A stretch of DNA of 64,000 nucleotides from Psychrilyobacter atlanticus DSM 19335 (GCF_000426625.1 NZ_KE384548.1:186001-250000), one strand, 5' to 3'; counted from the first letter of the stretch, positions 34,443 through 43,876 are shown. Translations and numbers: made by a program. The notes: a model not told the origin generated them from the letters alone.

Positions 34443-34970
34443 TTAAATTAAAGTAAGTTCTTGAGAAGTATCAGCATGAAGCTGTAATAACTTTACTATT
34501 TCAGGATCTGGTTTAATTATTTTCATCCCTAGTTTTTCTCTAGAATCTAACCTCGTTTGTCTATTTTCTAAATCAGTTTCGATTGCTTTAATCCTATTAT
34601 TTATACTATCGATCTCACTTTGTTTATCATAGATCCAGATATTAGCGTTCCAGGTATAAAATTCTCCAGGAGAGGGAATAGTTTTTATCATATTATCTTC
34701 TAAGATTTCACCAATTCCAAGGATTTTATACCCTTTTTCTATTTGCTCTCTATCGTTTAGAAAGTATAGAGTAAAATCAGATTGAATAGTATATGGTTCT
34801 ACTAATTCTCCCTCGTATACAAAATGGATCTCTGGATCATAGTCATATGGGAATGCTTTTTCATATTTCCCATCAATTCTATTCTCATCCAAAGAAACAG
34901 ATTTTATATGTTTTTCTTTGGCTTCCTCCCATGTAGGAGCTGGCTCTTTTTTAAATAAGTTATATTTCAT
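34443..34970 (-). CDS. Phage protein downstream of the tail fibre
   Basis: A 175-residue protein with no clear domain, containing a coiled-coil stretch near residues 120-150 (SEIDSINNRIKAIETDLENR). Its position right after the fibre gene suggests tail fibre assembly chaperone or an accessory fibre protein. Confidence 0.6.
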   Translation of the reverse strand: MKYNLFKKEPAPTWEEAKEKHIKSVSLDENRIDGKYEKAFPYDYDPEIHFVYEGELVEPYTIQSDFTLYFLNDREQIEKGYKILGIGEILEDNMIKTIPSPGEFYTWNANIWIYDKQSEIDSINNRIKAIETDLENRQTRLDSREKLGMKIIKPDPEIVKLLQLHADTSQELTLI

Positions 34971-35008
34971 TTTTCACCTCACTTTTTTATCTACCGACTA
35001 AAACAAAT

Positions 35009-36223
35009 TTAGAATTGTTTTGTAAAAGTAATCTCTGCAATATAATCACTTGAAGTTCCTAATAATCTATTAACTATGTAGTTCCTTCCATCTGTTGTAA
35101 CCTTATATCCTTGTATGAAATGTACAACTGAACCCATGTCTTGAAAAGACACCTTACAGTTATTTCTTGTGAATCCTGTTGGATAAGGAATACTAATTAA
35201 CTTTTGAAAATCACTCCCACTCACTTTTACTACTTTTGTTAAATTCTCTATTTGTTCTGTATTATTCTGTATTGCATTTTTATTTGTGTTAGCTAAACCA
35301 AGAGCTTCTAGACCCTTATCATAAGCTATTTTCACCGCTAGTGCTGAAGCTACCAAAACTTTACTTGTTGAATTGACTAAATGAGTTATATTAAGATTAA
35401 ACCCACTATTTTTAATGAATTTAGGCTCTTTCTCACTTGCTAAAGTGTAAGCCTGGTTAGCTTTTGTCTGTGCCGAATTTGCTGTATTTTGAGCTGATGT
35501 AGCTTTAGTTAGTGCTGCTGCTCCTTTATCATAAGCAATTTTTACAGCATATGCTGAAGCTACTAAAATTTTACTTGTTGAACTAATTACATGAGAAAAA
35601 CTTCTATTAAAAGCATCTTTTTTAGTAAATGCAGGCTCTCCTCCTAGATCACTAGCCCTTTTATCTCCTTCCATTACTGTTCCGGTAATAGTTCCAAATG
35701 ATTTGTTAAAAGCGTCATTCTTATTAAACTTATCTTCTTTAGTTGCTAGACCTTCTACAAGGTCTTTTATGGTAGCATAGACATTACTTTGATCTATAAC
35801 CGCATTGATAGTTGCTGCACTTGAAATATAGGTAATAATGTCTTCTACTGATTCTATGACCCCACTGGATTCATTGGGAATTAAATTTGGTGTGTCTGTA
35901 TTGCAATATGAATAAAGGATCTCAACTCCATCTTCTCCCCTGGCATAAACTCCTACTTCTCTTAAATATGTATCTTCTATAAAACCCTTATTATTAAAGG
36001 ATATCCTTATCCTATATCCTCCATTAGGTAGTTTGGATGAACTGGTAATACTTAAAATTTTAAAACTATCTATTAGAGAAGTTAAAGCTTCTTTATCTGT
36101 TCCTAGAGGAAGGATCCCTTTCCCAATTTCGACCTTAGTAAAGACTATAGCTTCTCCTAAGATAGCTCTAGCTAATAGTTCTTTCCCTTTGTTGGTTAGG
36201 ACTGTACCTGTATATTTAGCCAT
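35009..36223 (-). CDS. Phage tail fibre protein (gpH-like)
   Basis: A 404-residue fibre. The N terminus (KYTGTVLTNKGKELLARAI) is the collar domain that attaches P2-type fibres to the baseplate. The middle has two near-identical modules around STSKILVASAYAVKIAYDKG and STSKVLVASALAVKIAYDKG, separated by a coiled coil of Ala/Gln/Asn heptads. The C terminus should bind the host. It overlaps gpI by eight bases. Confidence 0.85.
   Translation of the reverse strand: MAKYTGTVLTNKGKELLARAILGEAIVFTKVEIGKGILPLGTDKEALTSLIDSFKILSITSSSKLPNGGYRIRISFNNKGFIEDTYLREVGVYARGEDGVEILYSYCNTDTPNLIPNESSGVIESVEDIITYISSAATINAVIDQSNVYATIKDLVEGLATKEDKFNKNDAFNKSFGTITGTVMEGDKRASDLGGEPAFTKKDAFNRSFSHVISSTSKILVASAYAVKIAYDKGAAALTKATSAQNTANSAQTKANQAYTLASEKEPKFIKNSGFNLNITHLVNSTSKVLVASALAVKIAYDKGLEALGLANTNKNAIQNNTEQIENLTKVVKVSGSDFQKLISIPYPTGFTRNNCKVSFQDMGSVVHFIQGYKVTTDGRNYIVNRLLGTSSDYIAEITFTKQF
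35320..35590 (-). repeat. Internal duplication in the tail fibre gene
   Basis: Two copies of a segment of about 60 bases beginning TTATCATAAGC at about 35,317 and 35,526 encode the repeated STSK-LVASA-AVKIAYDKG module. Third-base differences show an old duplication. Confidence 0.65.
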
Positions 36224-36821
36224 TTCTTCCTCCTAAATATTTTTCGAAATCTGAAGCTACATTAGGATCTAATGGAATAACCTCATAAAGTGATGAATGA
36301 AAAACAGTTCCTGAGTAGTTTGTCCCTTCCCATTGGCTGCTGACTATAATTCCATCTAGGGAACTCCTTTCATTTTTAGTCATATTAATTGATTTATATA
36401 GTTCTTTTAGTTTTTCACTTGTTGGTGGGACACTTCCAATGATCTTAAAGTGATATGGAAATCCTCCATACTCTTGCCACTCTAATAGCTCAAAATCACC
36501 ATGAATATCTTTCATAGTTTTTTCTACAGCATACCTAGTTCCTTTGGTTTTTCTGACAATATATGCGGTCTCTACTAGACTAGCTTTGATTTCTTTCGAT
36601 AAGGTTTGTTCATACCCTTCAACTCTCCACTGGTAAGCTAGTTCGTCTAAGATAGGTTCATCCAGTATTTTAAAATCACCATAAAGAAAAAGATTCTTTT
36701 CCCTGGAATTAATCAGATCTAACTCTTCTTGGATAACTTGGGTTAAAAAATTTATCTCTTCATCTTCCTGAAGAAAATTAGGGAGAAGTCTTAGGATTGA
36801 AATATCATCTATTTTAATCAT
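36216..36821 (-). CDS. Phage tail protein I
   Basis: A 201-residue baseplate wedge component of the P2 gpI family. DDISILRLLPNFLQEDEEI at the N terminus and LDELAYQWRVEGYE near residue 58 are characteristic. It links baseplate protein J to the fibre. It overlaps gpJ by eight bases and the fibre gene by eight. Confidence 0.88.
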   Translation of the reverse strand: MIKIDDISILRLLPNFLQEDEEINFLTQVIQEELDLINSREKNLFLYGDFKILDEPILDELAYQWRVEGYEQTLSKEIKASLVETAYIVRKTKGTRYAVEKTMKDIHGDFELLEWQEYGGFPYHFKIIGSVPPTSEKLKELYKSINMTKNERSSLDGIIVSSQWEGTNYSGTVFHSSLYEVIPLDPNVASDFEKYLGGRNG

Positions 36822-37911
36822 CTTCTACTCCTCCATATCTAATATTGAAATTCCTTTCCTTAGCTACTTCAAATGAATTAACTATTTTGAAACTAGGAGA
36901 AACAATAGTAACTCTTTTAGCTCCTGCGCTTCTAACTAGATAGACTAATTCAGTAGGAGTTATATCTCTTTTAAGAGATCCTTTTTGCCATGTAACGTAT
37001 TCACTAACTGCTTTATTAACCTGGTCTTGTATCTCATTTACTAACCCTATATTTCGACTAGAGATATAGTATGTAAAATCTATATCATAGTTTATTTGCG
37101 CAGGTTTATTCACCACCAGATTGTCTGTTAATGGTCTCCTCTTATCTGCATTGCAAGTATCAAACACATCTTGAAGAACACTGTCAGTGGGAAGTTCTCC
37201 TCCCTTCATTAGAGGTGTTATCCGGACTGTTCCTGGTGTAGTCATCTCTACATTTACATCTATGATTTCTTGGTTAGCGGTTTTCGCCCAATAGATATAT
37301 CCATCTCCTGGACCTGCAGTTGAAAACTTACTTGGAGCAGTTCGGATCCTTTCTTTTAAGCTTTCATCTGTTTCAATCTCAGCTCCCCCTTGGGATATTT
37401 CCATATTTATTACAGATTTAAAAAAAGGGAAAGGATCAACTATCTTATTTATTTCTCCTGGAAGATACCCGTTGCCAACTATCCCTTCTTCAGTACAAAT
37501 AGCAATAACTTCCTTAACTATTTCTCCTGGCTTAAACTCAAAATATGGTGTTAGAAAATACATATTATTTCCTGGTGTAACCCTTACCGAATTAACTCCT
37601 AAAAGGTGCTCTTTTGCTTCTTCTATCTCAAACTTTAAAAGTACACTTGCTTTTTTAGAACCTAATCTTTCTGTATCAGTAAAGGCTCCCATCTCAGTGG
37701 CATAGTCTCCCTTTGTATACCTGAGTAAATTCATCTTGAGGCCTTCATTGGTAGTTTCATTCCTAATAAAAAGAGAGTAAGCTACTGTCTGGAGCAACCA
37801 TCTTCTCTCATCTGCTAATCCTAAAGAAACGCCACTTAAATCTTCATATTTTTTAACCATCCTTCCGAGGATCTCTTCTGAACTTTCATTATGTATATTT
37901 AAATCATTCAA
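36814..37911 (-). CDS. Phage baseplate assembly protein J
   Basis: A 365-residue baseplate protein of the P2/Mu J family. Typical features are the GxxxxRxxx-TxAG/E...S pattern, GGAEIETDESLKERIR near residue 180 and AGPGDGYIYWAK near residue 203. It builds the baseplate periphery. It overlaps gpW by eight bases and gpI by eight. Confidence 0.9.
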   Translation of the reverse strand: MNDLNIHNESSEEILGRMVKKYEDLSGVSLGLADERRWLLQTVAYSLFIRNETTNEGLKMNLLRYTKGDYATEMGAFTDTERLGSKKASVLLKFEIEEAKEHLLGVNSVRVTPGNNMYFLTPYFEFKPGEIVKEVIAICTEEGIVGNGYLPGEINKIVDPFPFFKSVINMEISQGGAEIETDESLKERIRTAPSKFSTAGPGDGYIYWAKTANQEIIDVNVEMTTPGTVRITPLMKGGELPTDSVLQDVFDTCNADKRRPLTDNLVVNKPAQINYDIDFTYYISSRNIGLVNEIQDQVNKAVSEYVTWQKGSLKRDITPTELVYLVRSAGAKRVTIVSPSFKIVNSFEVAKERNFNIRYGGVEDD

Positions 37912-38203
37912 TGATACTCACCTCCATAATGGGCTTTAAAGTTCCCCTTTGATGATCTGTTATGTATGTAACCTTATGTATCTTTAATCTAGGCTCATAT
38001 TTCTTAAACTGTGTTTGCATATTCATCAAGGCAGTACTCCTGTTTAATGGTGAATCTACTATATCTCCATTTATGCCAATACCCCTGGCTAGGATAACTT
38101 CTCCAATAACTACAGAAAGGATATTTCTTCCATTTTGAAGGATCCTATCTATTCCGGTAGCTTTTAAATTGACCTTGTTTTGTGGTTCTAAAGTATAGAT
38201 CAT
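37904..38203 (-). CDS. Phage baseplate protein W (gp25-like)
   Basis: A 99-residue protein of the GPW/gp25 family, a conserved baseplate wedge component where sheath assembly begins. The C-terminal pattern EPRLKIHKVTYITD fits the family. Starts one base inside the gpU stop. Confidence 0.82.
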   Translation of the reverse strand: MIYTLEPQNKVNLKATGIDRILQNGRNILSVVIGEVILARGIGINGDIVDSPLNRSTALMNMQTQFKKYEPRLKIHKVTYITDHQRGTLKPIMEVSIIE

Positions 38204-38712
38204 TATGCTTCACCTCTGTCTACCATTCCCTGGTTAAAACCTTGTGGAACCACTTTTTTCTTAGTAGCCTTTTTAGGTTTAATAACTACATCTGTATTTT
38301 TGTATATCATTTCTACATATTCTTCCAGTGTAAGGGATACATCTATCTTTCTTACTTTCCCTCCATTAGTTATATACTCATATCCAGCATCATAGGAAGT
38401 AATAACATACTGGCCACTTCCTATAGGTTTATCTCCTAAACTAAAATCCAGTGTTTCTCCAGTATTCTTATATAAATCTAATTTTTTAACTAGTTCCTGG
38501 GGATCTATTCCAAAATCACTTCTAAGAATCATTTTAAAAGTAAGAACATCAGTTTTTAGATCTATAAACTCTAAAGCAGGTTTTTGTCCTTTCCGGGCAT
38601 GCTTTTCATAGTTAGCTCCACTACTAAGTTTTAAGTTGATAAAGTTTAATATTTTTTTGTTCTTTCCATCAAAGGAGACTTCAAAGGGAATATTTCCTAA
38701 TTTTCCTATCAT
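38203..38712 (-). CDS. Phage tail protein U
   Basis: A 169-residue protein of the P2 gpU family (MIGKLGNIPFEVS at the N terminus), the tail terminator/completion protein. In P2 the gene lies between T and D; here it lies between V and W, a reshuffled order. The tail beyond residue 135 (KPKKATKKKVVPQG) is basic and probably unstructured. Confidence 0.82.
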   Translation of the reverse strand: MIGKLGNIPFEVSFDGKNKKILNFINLKLSSGANYEKHARKGQKPALEFIDLKTDVLTFKMILRSDFGIDPQELVKKLDLYKNTGETLDFSLGDKPIGSGQYVITSYDAGYEYITNGGKVRKIDVSLTLEEYVEMIYKNTDVVIKPKKATKKKVVPQGFNQGMVDRGEA

Positions 38713-38757
38713 TATTCTTCACCTCACTTAAGATTTTCTAAAATATGAACCCTAAAT

Positions 38758-38848
38758 TTGACTTTTTGAGCATTTAAAGATACTATAATTAAGCATTCAA
38801 TGCCTCAAAATTGTTTTGCACTAAAACAGGATTTTTTCCTGTTTTTTT
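38758..38848 (+). ncRNA. Small RNA unit U1
   Basis: TTGACT (38,758-38,763), 17 bases, TACTAT (38,781-38,786), then about 55 nt ending in AAACAGGA/TCCTGTTT and TTTTT. It is on the + strand, opposite to the phage genes, in a gap between gpV and gpU. Confidence 0.5.
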
Positions 38849-38855
38849 TATTTAA

Positions 38856-38958
38856 TTGATTTTTTATAATTTATAAGTGATAATAAATACGAGTATAGTT
38901 TGTCATATATTCTTTTCCTTTTTAAAAGCCTTAATTTCCTAGAGTTAAGGCTTTTACT
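38856..38958 (+). ncRNA. Small RNA unit U2
   Basis: TTGATT (38,856-38,861), 17 bases, GATAAT (38,879-38,884), about 65 nt, then AAAAGCCTTAA/TTAAGGCTTTT. The terminator stem is shared with U3 and D1. Confidence 0.5.
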
Positions 38959-38988
38959 ATTTTATTTATAATTATTGATAAAATAAAT

Positions 38989-39093
38989 TTGCTTTTTTGG
39001 AATTTATAATGAATACTATGAATAAGAAGACCTGTTGATCTTCATGTTAATTACCTTTTAAAAGCCTTGACTTGCAGAGTTAAGGCTTTTACT
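38989..39093 (+). ncRNA. Small RNA unit U3
   Basis: TTGCTT (38,989-38,994), 17 bases, AATACT (39,012-39,017), a GAAGA/TCTTC hairpin, then AAAAGCCTTGA/TTAAGGCTTTT. It ends ten bases before the gpV stop codon on the other strand. Confidence 0.5.
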
Positions 39094-39104
39094 ATGTTAA
39101 AATA

Positions 39105-39701
39105 CTATACTGGAATTGTAGTTGGTCTATTTTCTGCATCTTTATGTTTGTGGAGGTCTACATCTCCCTTAGGAGTGGTCAATTTTTTGACTCCTACTTC
39201 TTCAGCGGTAACATTTTTAGCAGTTGTCATTGCGTTTATATCTAGTGAAGTTCCTGCAATAGAAGTAGCTTTTGAATTAATAGTTAAGCTATTTGTTGTC
39301 ATCACTATGTTATTAGAAGATATATTTATATTATTAGCTCCCTTTATATCTATGTCTCCTACACAATTAACTTCTAATAAGTGAGTTTCAAAATTATATT
39401 TGATCTTAGTTCCATCTGGAAAGATAATATATTTCATCTTACCGGTATCTTTTGGTAGATTTTTGCCAGTGGAATAACTCCCTAAAATAAAGCCTACATT
39501 AGGTGCATTAGGTAAGAATACACAAACTACGTCTTCTTTTACACTAGGCATTGAATAATTTTTTTCTGTATTTGTATGATCTGTTAAAACTTGTAAAGGT
39601 TTAGAAATTTCTCCAGGAGTATCATCAAACTCAACCCTTGCTGTAGTTGTCTTATAACTTATAGAGGATACCTTTCCAGTCCTTAAAAACCTAAACTCCA
39701 T
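39105..39701 (-). CDS. Phage baseplate spike protein V
   Basis: A 198-residue P2 gpV/Mu gp45-type spike. The N-terminal OB fold (ARVEFDDTPGEISKP) is followed by a beta-helical C terminus with repeated I/N/S strands (NNINISSNNIVMTTNSLTIN) and a GDVDLHKHKD end that suits metal binding at the tip. It punctures the outer membrane. It overlaps gpD by one base. Confidence 0.88.
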   Translation of the reverse strand: MEFRFLRTGKVSSISYKTTTARVEFDDTPGEISKPLQVLTDHTNTEKNYSMPSVKEDVVCVFLPNAPNVGFILGSYSTGKNLPKDTGKMKYIIFPDGTKIKYNFETHLLEVNCVGDIDIKGANNINISSNNIVMTTNSLTINSKATSIAGTSLDINAMTTAKNVTAEEVGVKKLTTPKGDVDLHKHKDAENRPTTIPV

Positions 39702-40747
39702 TAAAAGTCCAACCTCCTTCTCATATTTAAACTGCAGATATATTCCCTGGTAATATCATGAGTAACTGAAGTTATCAGATACACTCCATCATACCTTCCA
39801 AATCCTAAAATTTTAGTTGTGAGACCTGCCAAATATTCTGGATCTCCCATATGAGATATTTTTATTTTTGTTTCATTTTTATTCATATTTCTAAGTATCT
39901 TTTTTGCTCGTTCATTTAAAAACTTTTCTTTCTCTTCTTTTGTTATTCCTGTAACCTTTGTATCTATATTTTTATAGAGAATCTTTCCTGTTTTCACTTT
40001 GTAGAACAAACTCATAGGAGCTTCGTATTCACCTTTTAAGAGCTCTCCTAAGATTGGATCATAGAATGTTAGCTTGCATCCCTCATAGACCTCTAGGTCA
40101 TCACATTGAAGGTTATAGCTCATTAGATCTGATTTATTAAAAGTAATTACAGTTTCTTTGTTTTCATATGTCTTCTCATCAAAAATAATGATTTTATCCG
40201 TAGTTATCTTTAAGGCCATTCCCTGTTCTTTTGATATTCTAGATAGTAGACTAGCATCTGATTCTTTTAATTGATTAACTTTATCAAAGGTAAACTCTTC
40301 AGGACAGTCATAGAATAGATTCATGGAATAAGTTTTTGATATTTCTTGTGCGATCTCTCTAAGAGATACATTTTCCCAGGTATTATCTTTTTTTACTCCT
40401 TTAAGATCTTTTGTTATATCTATAGAAGTTGCTGAGATATTCATGGTATCTGGAGTTCCTGAAAAAGATAGATCATCTATGGTAAAAGTTCCACATTTTA
40501 AGATCCTGTTATCTCCTTCATTTCTCCAGTTAATCACTCCTAATTCGATTTTAAGCTTATCTCCCTTTAAGATAGCCCATTCCTTAATCCATTTATCTCC
40601 CGTAAGGCTGAGGGTCACACTATCTCCTTTATCTAGGTTGTCTGTGTATGAAAATCCTTTGATATATGAAGATATGTCTCCTGTAATGTCTTTTCCTTCA
40701 TAGGTTACAGTTAAATAGGTTCTCCTGGATATCATGGCTGCCTCCAA
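39701..40747 (-). CDS. Phage late control D / tail hub protein
   Basis: A 348-residue protein of the P2 gpD family, equivalent to the T4 gp27 hub that joins tube and spike. YEGKDITGDISSYIKGFSYTDN at the N terminus (quoted in part) and GFGRYDGVYLITSVTHDI near the C terminus are characteristic. It overlaps gpX by 16 bases. Confidence 0.87.
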   Translation of the reverse strand: MEAAMISRRTYLTVTYEGKDITGDISSYIKGFSYTDNLDKGDSVTLSLTGDKWIKEWAILKGDKLKIELGVINWRNEGDNRILKCGTFTIDDLSFSGTPDTMNISATSIDITKDLKGVKKDNTWENVSLREIAQEISKTYSMNLFYDCPEEFTFDKVNQLKESDASLLSRISKEQGMALKITTDKIIIFDEKTYENKETVITFNKSDLMSYNLQCDDLEVYEGCKLTFYDPILGELLKGEYEAPMSLFYKVKTGKILYKNIDTKVTGITKEEKEKFLNERAKKILRNMNKNETKIKISHMGDPEYLAGLTTKILGFGRYDGVYLITSVTHDITREYICSLNMRRRLDF

Positions 40748-40947
40748 GGTGGAACAGTTAAGTTTTTAGTATTAGGAATATCAGGACATATCAGTTCTAT
40801 TCCACCACTGAAGATAGCTATATTCATGTATCTGGGGTTAGATCTTATTAGTGATTTAGAGAATTTATCTTCTCCATATACTTTAAAACTAATATTATCC
40901 CAGGTATCTCCCTGGATAGTTTTGTATATATCCACTTCTCTAGTCAA
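40732..40947 (-). CDS. Phage tail protein X (LysM-like)
   Basis: A 71-residue P2 gpX-family protein with a LysM-like fold (IQGDTWDNISFKVYG). It probably anchors hub or tape measure during assembly. It overlaps the tape measure gene by eight bases. Confidence 0.87.
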   Translation of the reverse strand: MTREVDIYKTIQGDTWDNISFKVYGEDKFSKSLIRSNPRYMNIAIFSGGIELICPDIPNTKNLTVPPWRQP

Positions 40948-43387
40948 AACTTAACCTCCTTTCAGTTTTAATATCTTCAGCAATTGTATCTTTAACAATT
41001 TTCTTGATTATTTGCGCAAGATCCTCACTTGATTTTTTTAGGATCTCACTGATATTATCTACATTACCTTGAATAGTAGGATTAAAATCTATCTTAATCT
41101 CTATCTTTTTATCAGTAGAATTGTTAACTAATTTCTTCTCAACTTTGGAAGTTAAAGATGGGATCCCATCTCCAGCAAACATTCCTAATTTAGCTCCTGC
41201 ATGATACCAAAGGCTTTTTGATTGTCTAGTTCTATCATGGGGAACTATAGTTTCTGGTGCATCTCCTACTAGCGCTAAGTGAGGAGTATTTACCGTTCCA
41301 CCTTTTGCATAAGCAGGAACATTGTTAATATTTTGTTTTCTGTTCCAATTACCAGATAGAGCAGATTTTGAAGGTGACTTTAGTTGTTTAGTATTCCTAT
41401 TCTGTAATAAATTTGAAGTTTTAACTTTTTGAAGTGAGGGCAGCTCTTTTGTTTTCTCACCTTTAAATTTCTTATACCAATCATATATTCTTTTAATGCC
41501 CTTTAAAAACATACCCAAAGGACTGTATTCAAATACTTTAAAGATTGGAGATTTTTCAAATACTTCCCATAATTCCAAAGTTTTATCTTTCATCTTTCCT
41601 ATATTGGTTTTAAATCCATTCCATAGTTCTATAGTTTTAGATTCGATCTTATCAAAGTTCTTATAGATTAAATATCCACCTGCAGCAACTGCAGCTAAAA
41701 TTAAAAGGATTGGATTAGACATTAGTGCGGTAAAAGCTGTACCCAGAGCGCCTACTCCAAAAGTGGCTGCTCCAATAGCTAAATTTACTCCTACAAACCC
41801 TGTTGCTGTGAGAGTTAGAAACTCTGTTAGTCCTGGGAATTTCTGTGCAAACCCTGTAATTATCTGAGAGCCTTTAGTAAATAGTTTTGTCAGAACTTTT
41901 AAAGGAGGTAATAAGAAATTAGTAAAAGCCAGACCGAGGTTAAGTAGTGATTTACCTAATATTTTTAATTGAGCTGAGGCAGTACCGTTAACATTATTAA
42001 ATTCATTATTGACACTGTTAGCCACTTTTTTCTTATCATTAATCATATCTAAGTTATTTTGTAATTTCCCTAATTGATTAGTTAAAGGTAGGAGTGCTCC
42101 CACTGCTTCCTCACCAAACAACATGGTTCCTATAGACATTCGTTTACTTTTATCCACATTTTCAAATGCTCCTAGAACCTTCTTGATAGTTCCCATAGAA
42201 TCTTTTTGCATATCTTTTGCAATCTGAGCTGAGTCAAAACCTAGCGCCTCAAAGGCTTCTTTTCTGCTCTTACTAGCTGATTCACCACTACTCATAGTGG
42301 AGTATAGTTTTCTTAATGCAGTACTGGCAGTACTTGCATCTTTAACGCCAAAATCAATAAGACTTGCACCTAAAGCTGCAGTTTCAGAAACTGTTATATT
42401 AGCCATTTTTCCTAAAGGTCCCATAGCAGTTACAATGTCACTTACTTGAGCGGGAGTAACTTTGATATTATCTCCTAATGTATTTATCTGATCTGCTAAT
42501 CCCATAACTTCACTTTGAGTCATTTTCAGGGAGGTTCTCCAGGTGGCAAGATTCCCTCCGGCTTTATCTGCGTCAACACCAAAAGCAACTGCTACCTTTG
42601 CAGTATCAGCGGTAAACTTAGCTAGTTCTTTTTGTTCTATCCCAGCTTGACCTGCAGCAGCAGCTATCTCATATATCTCAGTATTCATCAAAGGGATATC
42701 CTTTGTTGTCTGCAGTAGTTCTTTTCTAAATTTTTGGATTTCTTTAGGGTCACTGATACTTAATTGTTTTTTCACATCTGCAAATGCAGCTTCATCATCT
42801 ATTGCCAACTTAACTCCTACTCCGATCATGAGAGCAGGAGGGATCATTTTCTTCATCCTTTTTTGGCCGTTATCTTTATAATCTTTAAATCGCTTCTGAT
42901 TTTTTCTCATTTTCTCCTGGATCTTAAGATTTCTTTGCATCTTATCTCCAAGTTCTTTTTCACCTTTAGAGAGCATCCATACCCTTGATTTAGCTTTAGA
43001 TAATTCATTACTATATTTTTTTGTGGATTCTTTTGATTTAACTAAAGTTTTATCTAATTGTTTCTGTGTTTGTAATGCTTTTTTAAATTCAATAGTTGCG
43101 GCTTTACTGGCTTTTCCCGATCCATTAACTTGAATCTTTAACTTCTTTATCTTATCTGCTAAAATTTCTGATTCTTTGCTGTTCTTTTGAAATTCAGCAC
43201 GACTTTTAATAAATTGATTTTCTAGTTTAGAGCTTTCTTGTCTGGCTTTTCCTAAAGCTTTACTTCTTGTTTTCATTTGCTTCATTTCTAAGCCTAATTT
43301 TTCTAATTCCTTACTAGCTTTAGTAAAACTTTTCTTTACTGATGGATTAAGGGCTCCACCTATCTTAATAATAAAGTTTCTATTCAT
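40940..43387 (-). CDS. Phage tail tape measure protein
   Basis: An 815-residue protein that sets tail length. The N-terminal third is coiled coil. The conserved tape-measure core follows (about residues 200-400; EIAAAAGQAGIEQKELAKF, WRTSLKMTQSEVMGLADQIN). A hydrophobic block lies at about residues 540-595. The C terminus has KGGTVNTPHLALVGDAPET, common in these proteins. Its ATG lies inside the end of the E' frame. Confidence 0.92.
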   Translation of the reverse strand: MNRNFIIKIGGALNPSVKKSFTKASKELEKLGLEMKQMKTRSKALGKARQESSKLENQFIKSRAEFQKNSKESEILADKIKKLKIQVNGSGKASKAATIEFKKALQTQKQLDKTLVKSKESTKKYSNELSKAKSRVWMLSKGEKELGDKMQRNLKIQEKMRKNQKRFKDYKDNGQKRMKKMIPPALMIGVGVKLAIDDEAAFADVKKQLSISDPKEIQKFRKELLQTTKDIPLMNTEIYEIAAAAGQAGIEQKELAKFTADTAKVAVAFGVDADKAGGNLATWRTSLKMTQSEVMGLADQINTLGDNIKVTPAQVSDIVTAMGPLGKMANITVSETAALGASLIDFGVKDASTASTALRKLYSTMSSGESASKSRKEAFEALGFDSAQIAKDMQKDSMGTIKKVLGAFENVDKSKRMSIGTMLFGEEAVGALLPLTNQLGKLQNNLDMINDKKKVANSVNNEFNNVNGTASAQLKILGKSLLNLGLAFTNFLLPPLKVLTKLFTKGSQIITGFAQKFPGLTEFLTLTATGFVGVNLAIGAATFGVGALGTAFTALMSNPILLILAAVAAGGYLIYKNFDKIESKTIELWNGFKTNIGKMKDKTLELWEVFEKSPIFKVFEYSPLGMFLKGIKRIYDWYKKFKGEKTKELPSLQKVKTSNLLQNRNTKQLKSPSKSALSGNWNRKQNINNVPAYAKGGTVNTPHLALVGDAPETIVPHDRTRQSKSLWYHAGAKLGMFAGDGIPSLTSKVEKKLVNNSTDKKIEIKIDFNPTIQGNVDNISEILKKSSEDLAQIIKKIVKDTIAEDIKTERRLSFD

Positions 43388-43876
43388 CAGGTATCGCCTC
43401 CATCCATTTAACTAGATCTATAAGTTTCAAATCATTAAAAAATTTTATCCCAGTTTTAGTAGCCTGTCCTATCTTTATCATATTGCTCCTAAACTTTAAA
43501 ATTTTTTCTGGTTCATTTAGATCTACGATAATAAGAAACCCTTAACCACTTCTACCAAGACATCAAAATCTGAATGTTTTAACTCTAAGATAGCTTCATA
43601 AGGTAGATCTGCAGCTGCAGCTCCTACGGCAGCTTGATATGCCTGTCCGAATTTAATCTCTGAACTAGAACTATAATATTTACCCTGGGAGACTACCTCT
43701 GCTTCACACAACTTAGCTCCAGTCAAAGAATTGAAATCCATTTTTACTTCTTTAATCTCCACATCATTAAATTTAACAGGGTGTTTTAAATTAATAGTAG
43801 TTACTCCACCGACTACAGTTACATAGTCTTTTTTTATTTTTTTATCTACTGATTTAAGTTCTTTATTTTCTTTCAT
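43380..43876 (-). CDS. Tail assembly chaperone E+E' (-1 frameshift product)
   Basis: The gpE frame contains the slippery heptamer G-GGT-TTC at 43,541-43,535, four codons before its stop. A -1 slip continues through an open frame of 51 codons (VDLNEPEKILKFRSNM to KWMEAIPDE) that stops inside the tape measure start. The fusion would be about 165 residues. P2 makes gpE and gpE+E' in exactly this way, and many tailed phages do the same with their tail assembly chaperones. Confidence 0.8.
43523..43876 (-). CDS. Tail assembly chaperone E
   Basis: A 117-residue protein of the P2/Mu tail assembly chaperone E family (VTTINLKHPVKFNDVEIKEV near the N terminus). It wraps the tape measure protein during tail assembly. 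It is the short product; the long form arises by frameshift. It lies between the tube gene and tape measure as in P2, but with a 508-base gap upstream holding small RNA units. Confidence 0.86.
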   Translation of the reverse strand: MKENKELKSVDKKIKKDYVTVVGGVTTINLKHPVKFNDVEIKEVKMDFNSLTGAKLCEAEVVSQGKYYSSSSEIKFGQAYQAAVGAAAADLPYEAILELKHSDFDVLVEVVKGFLLS

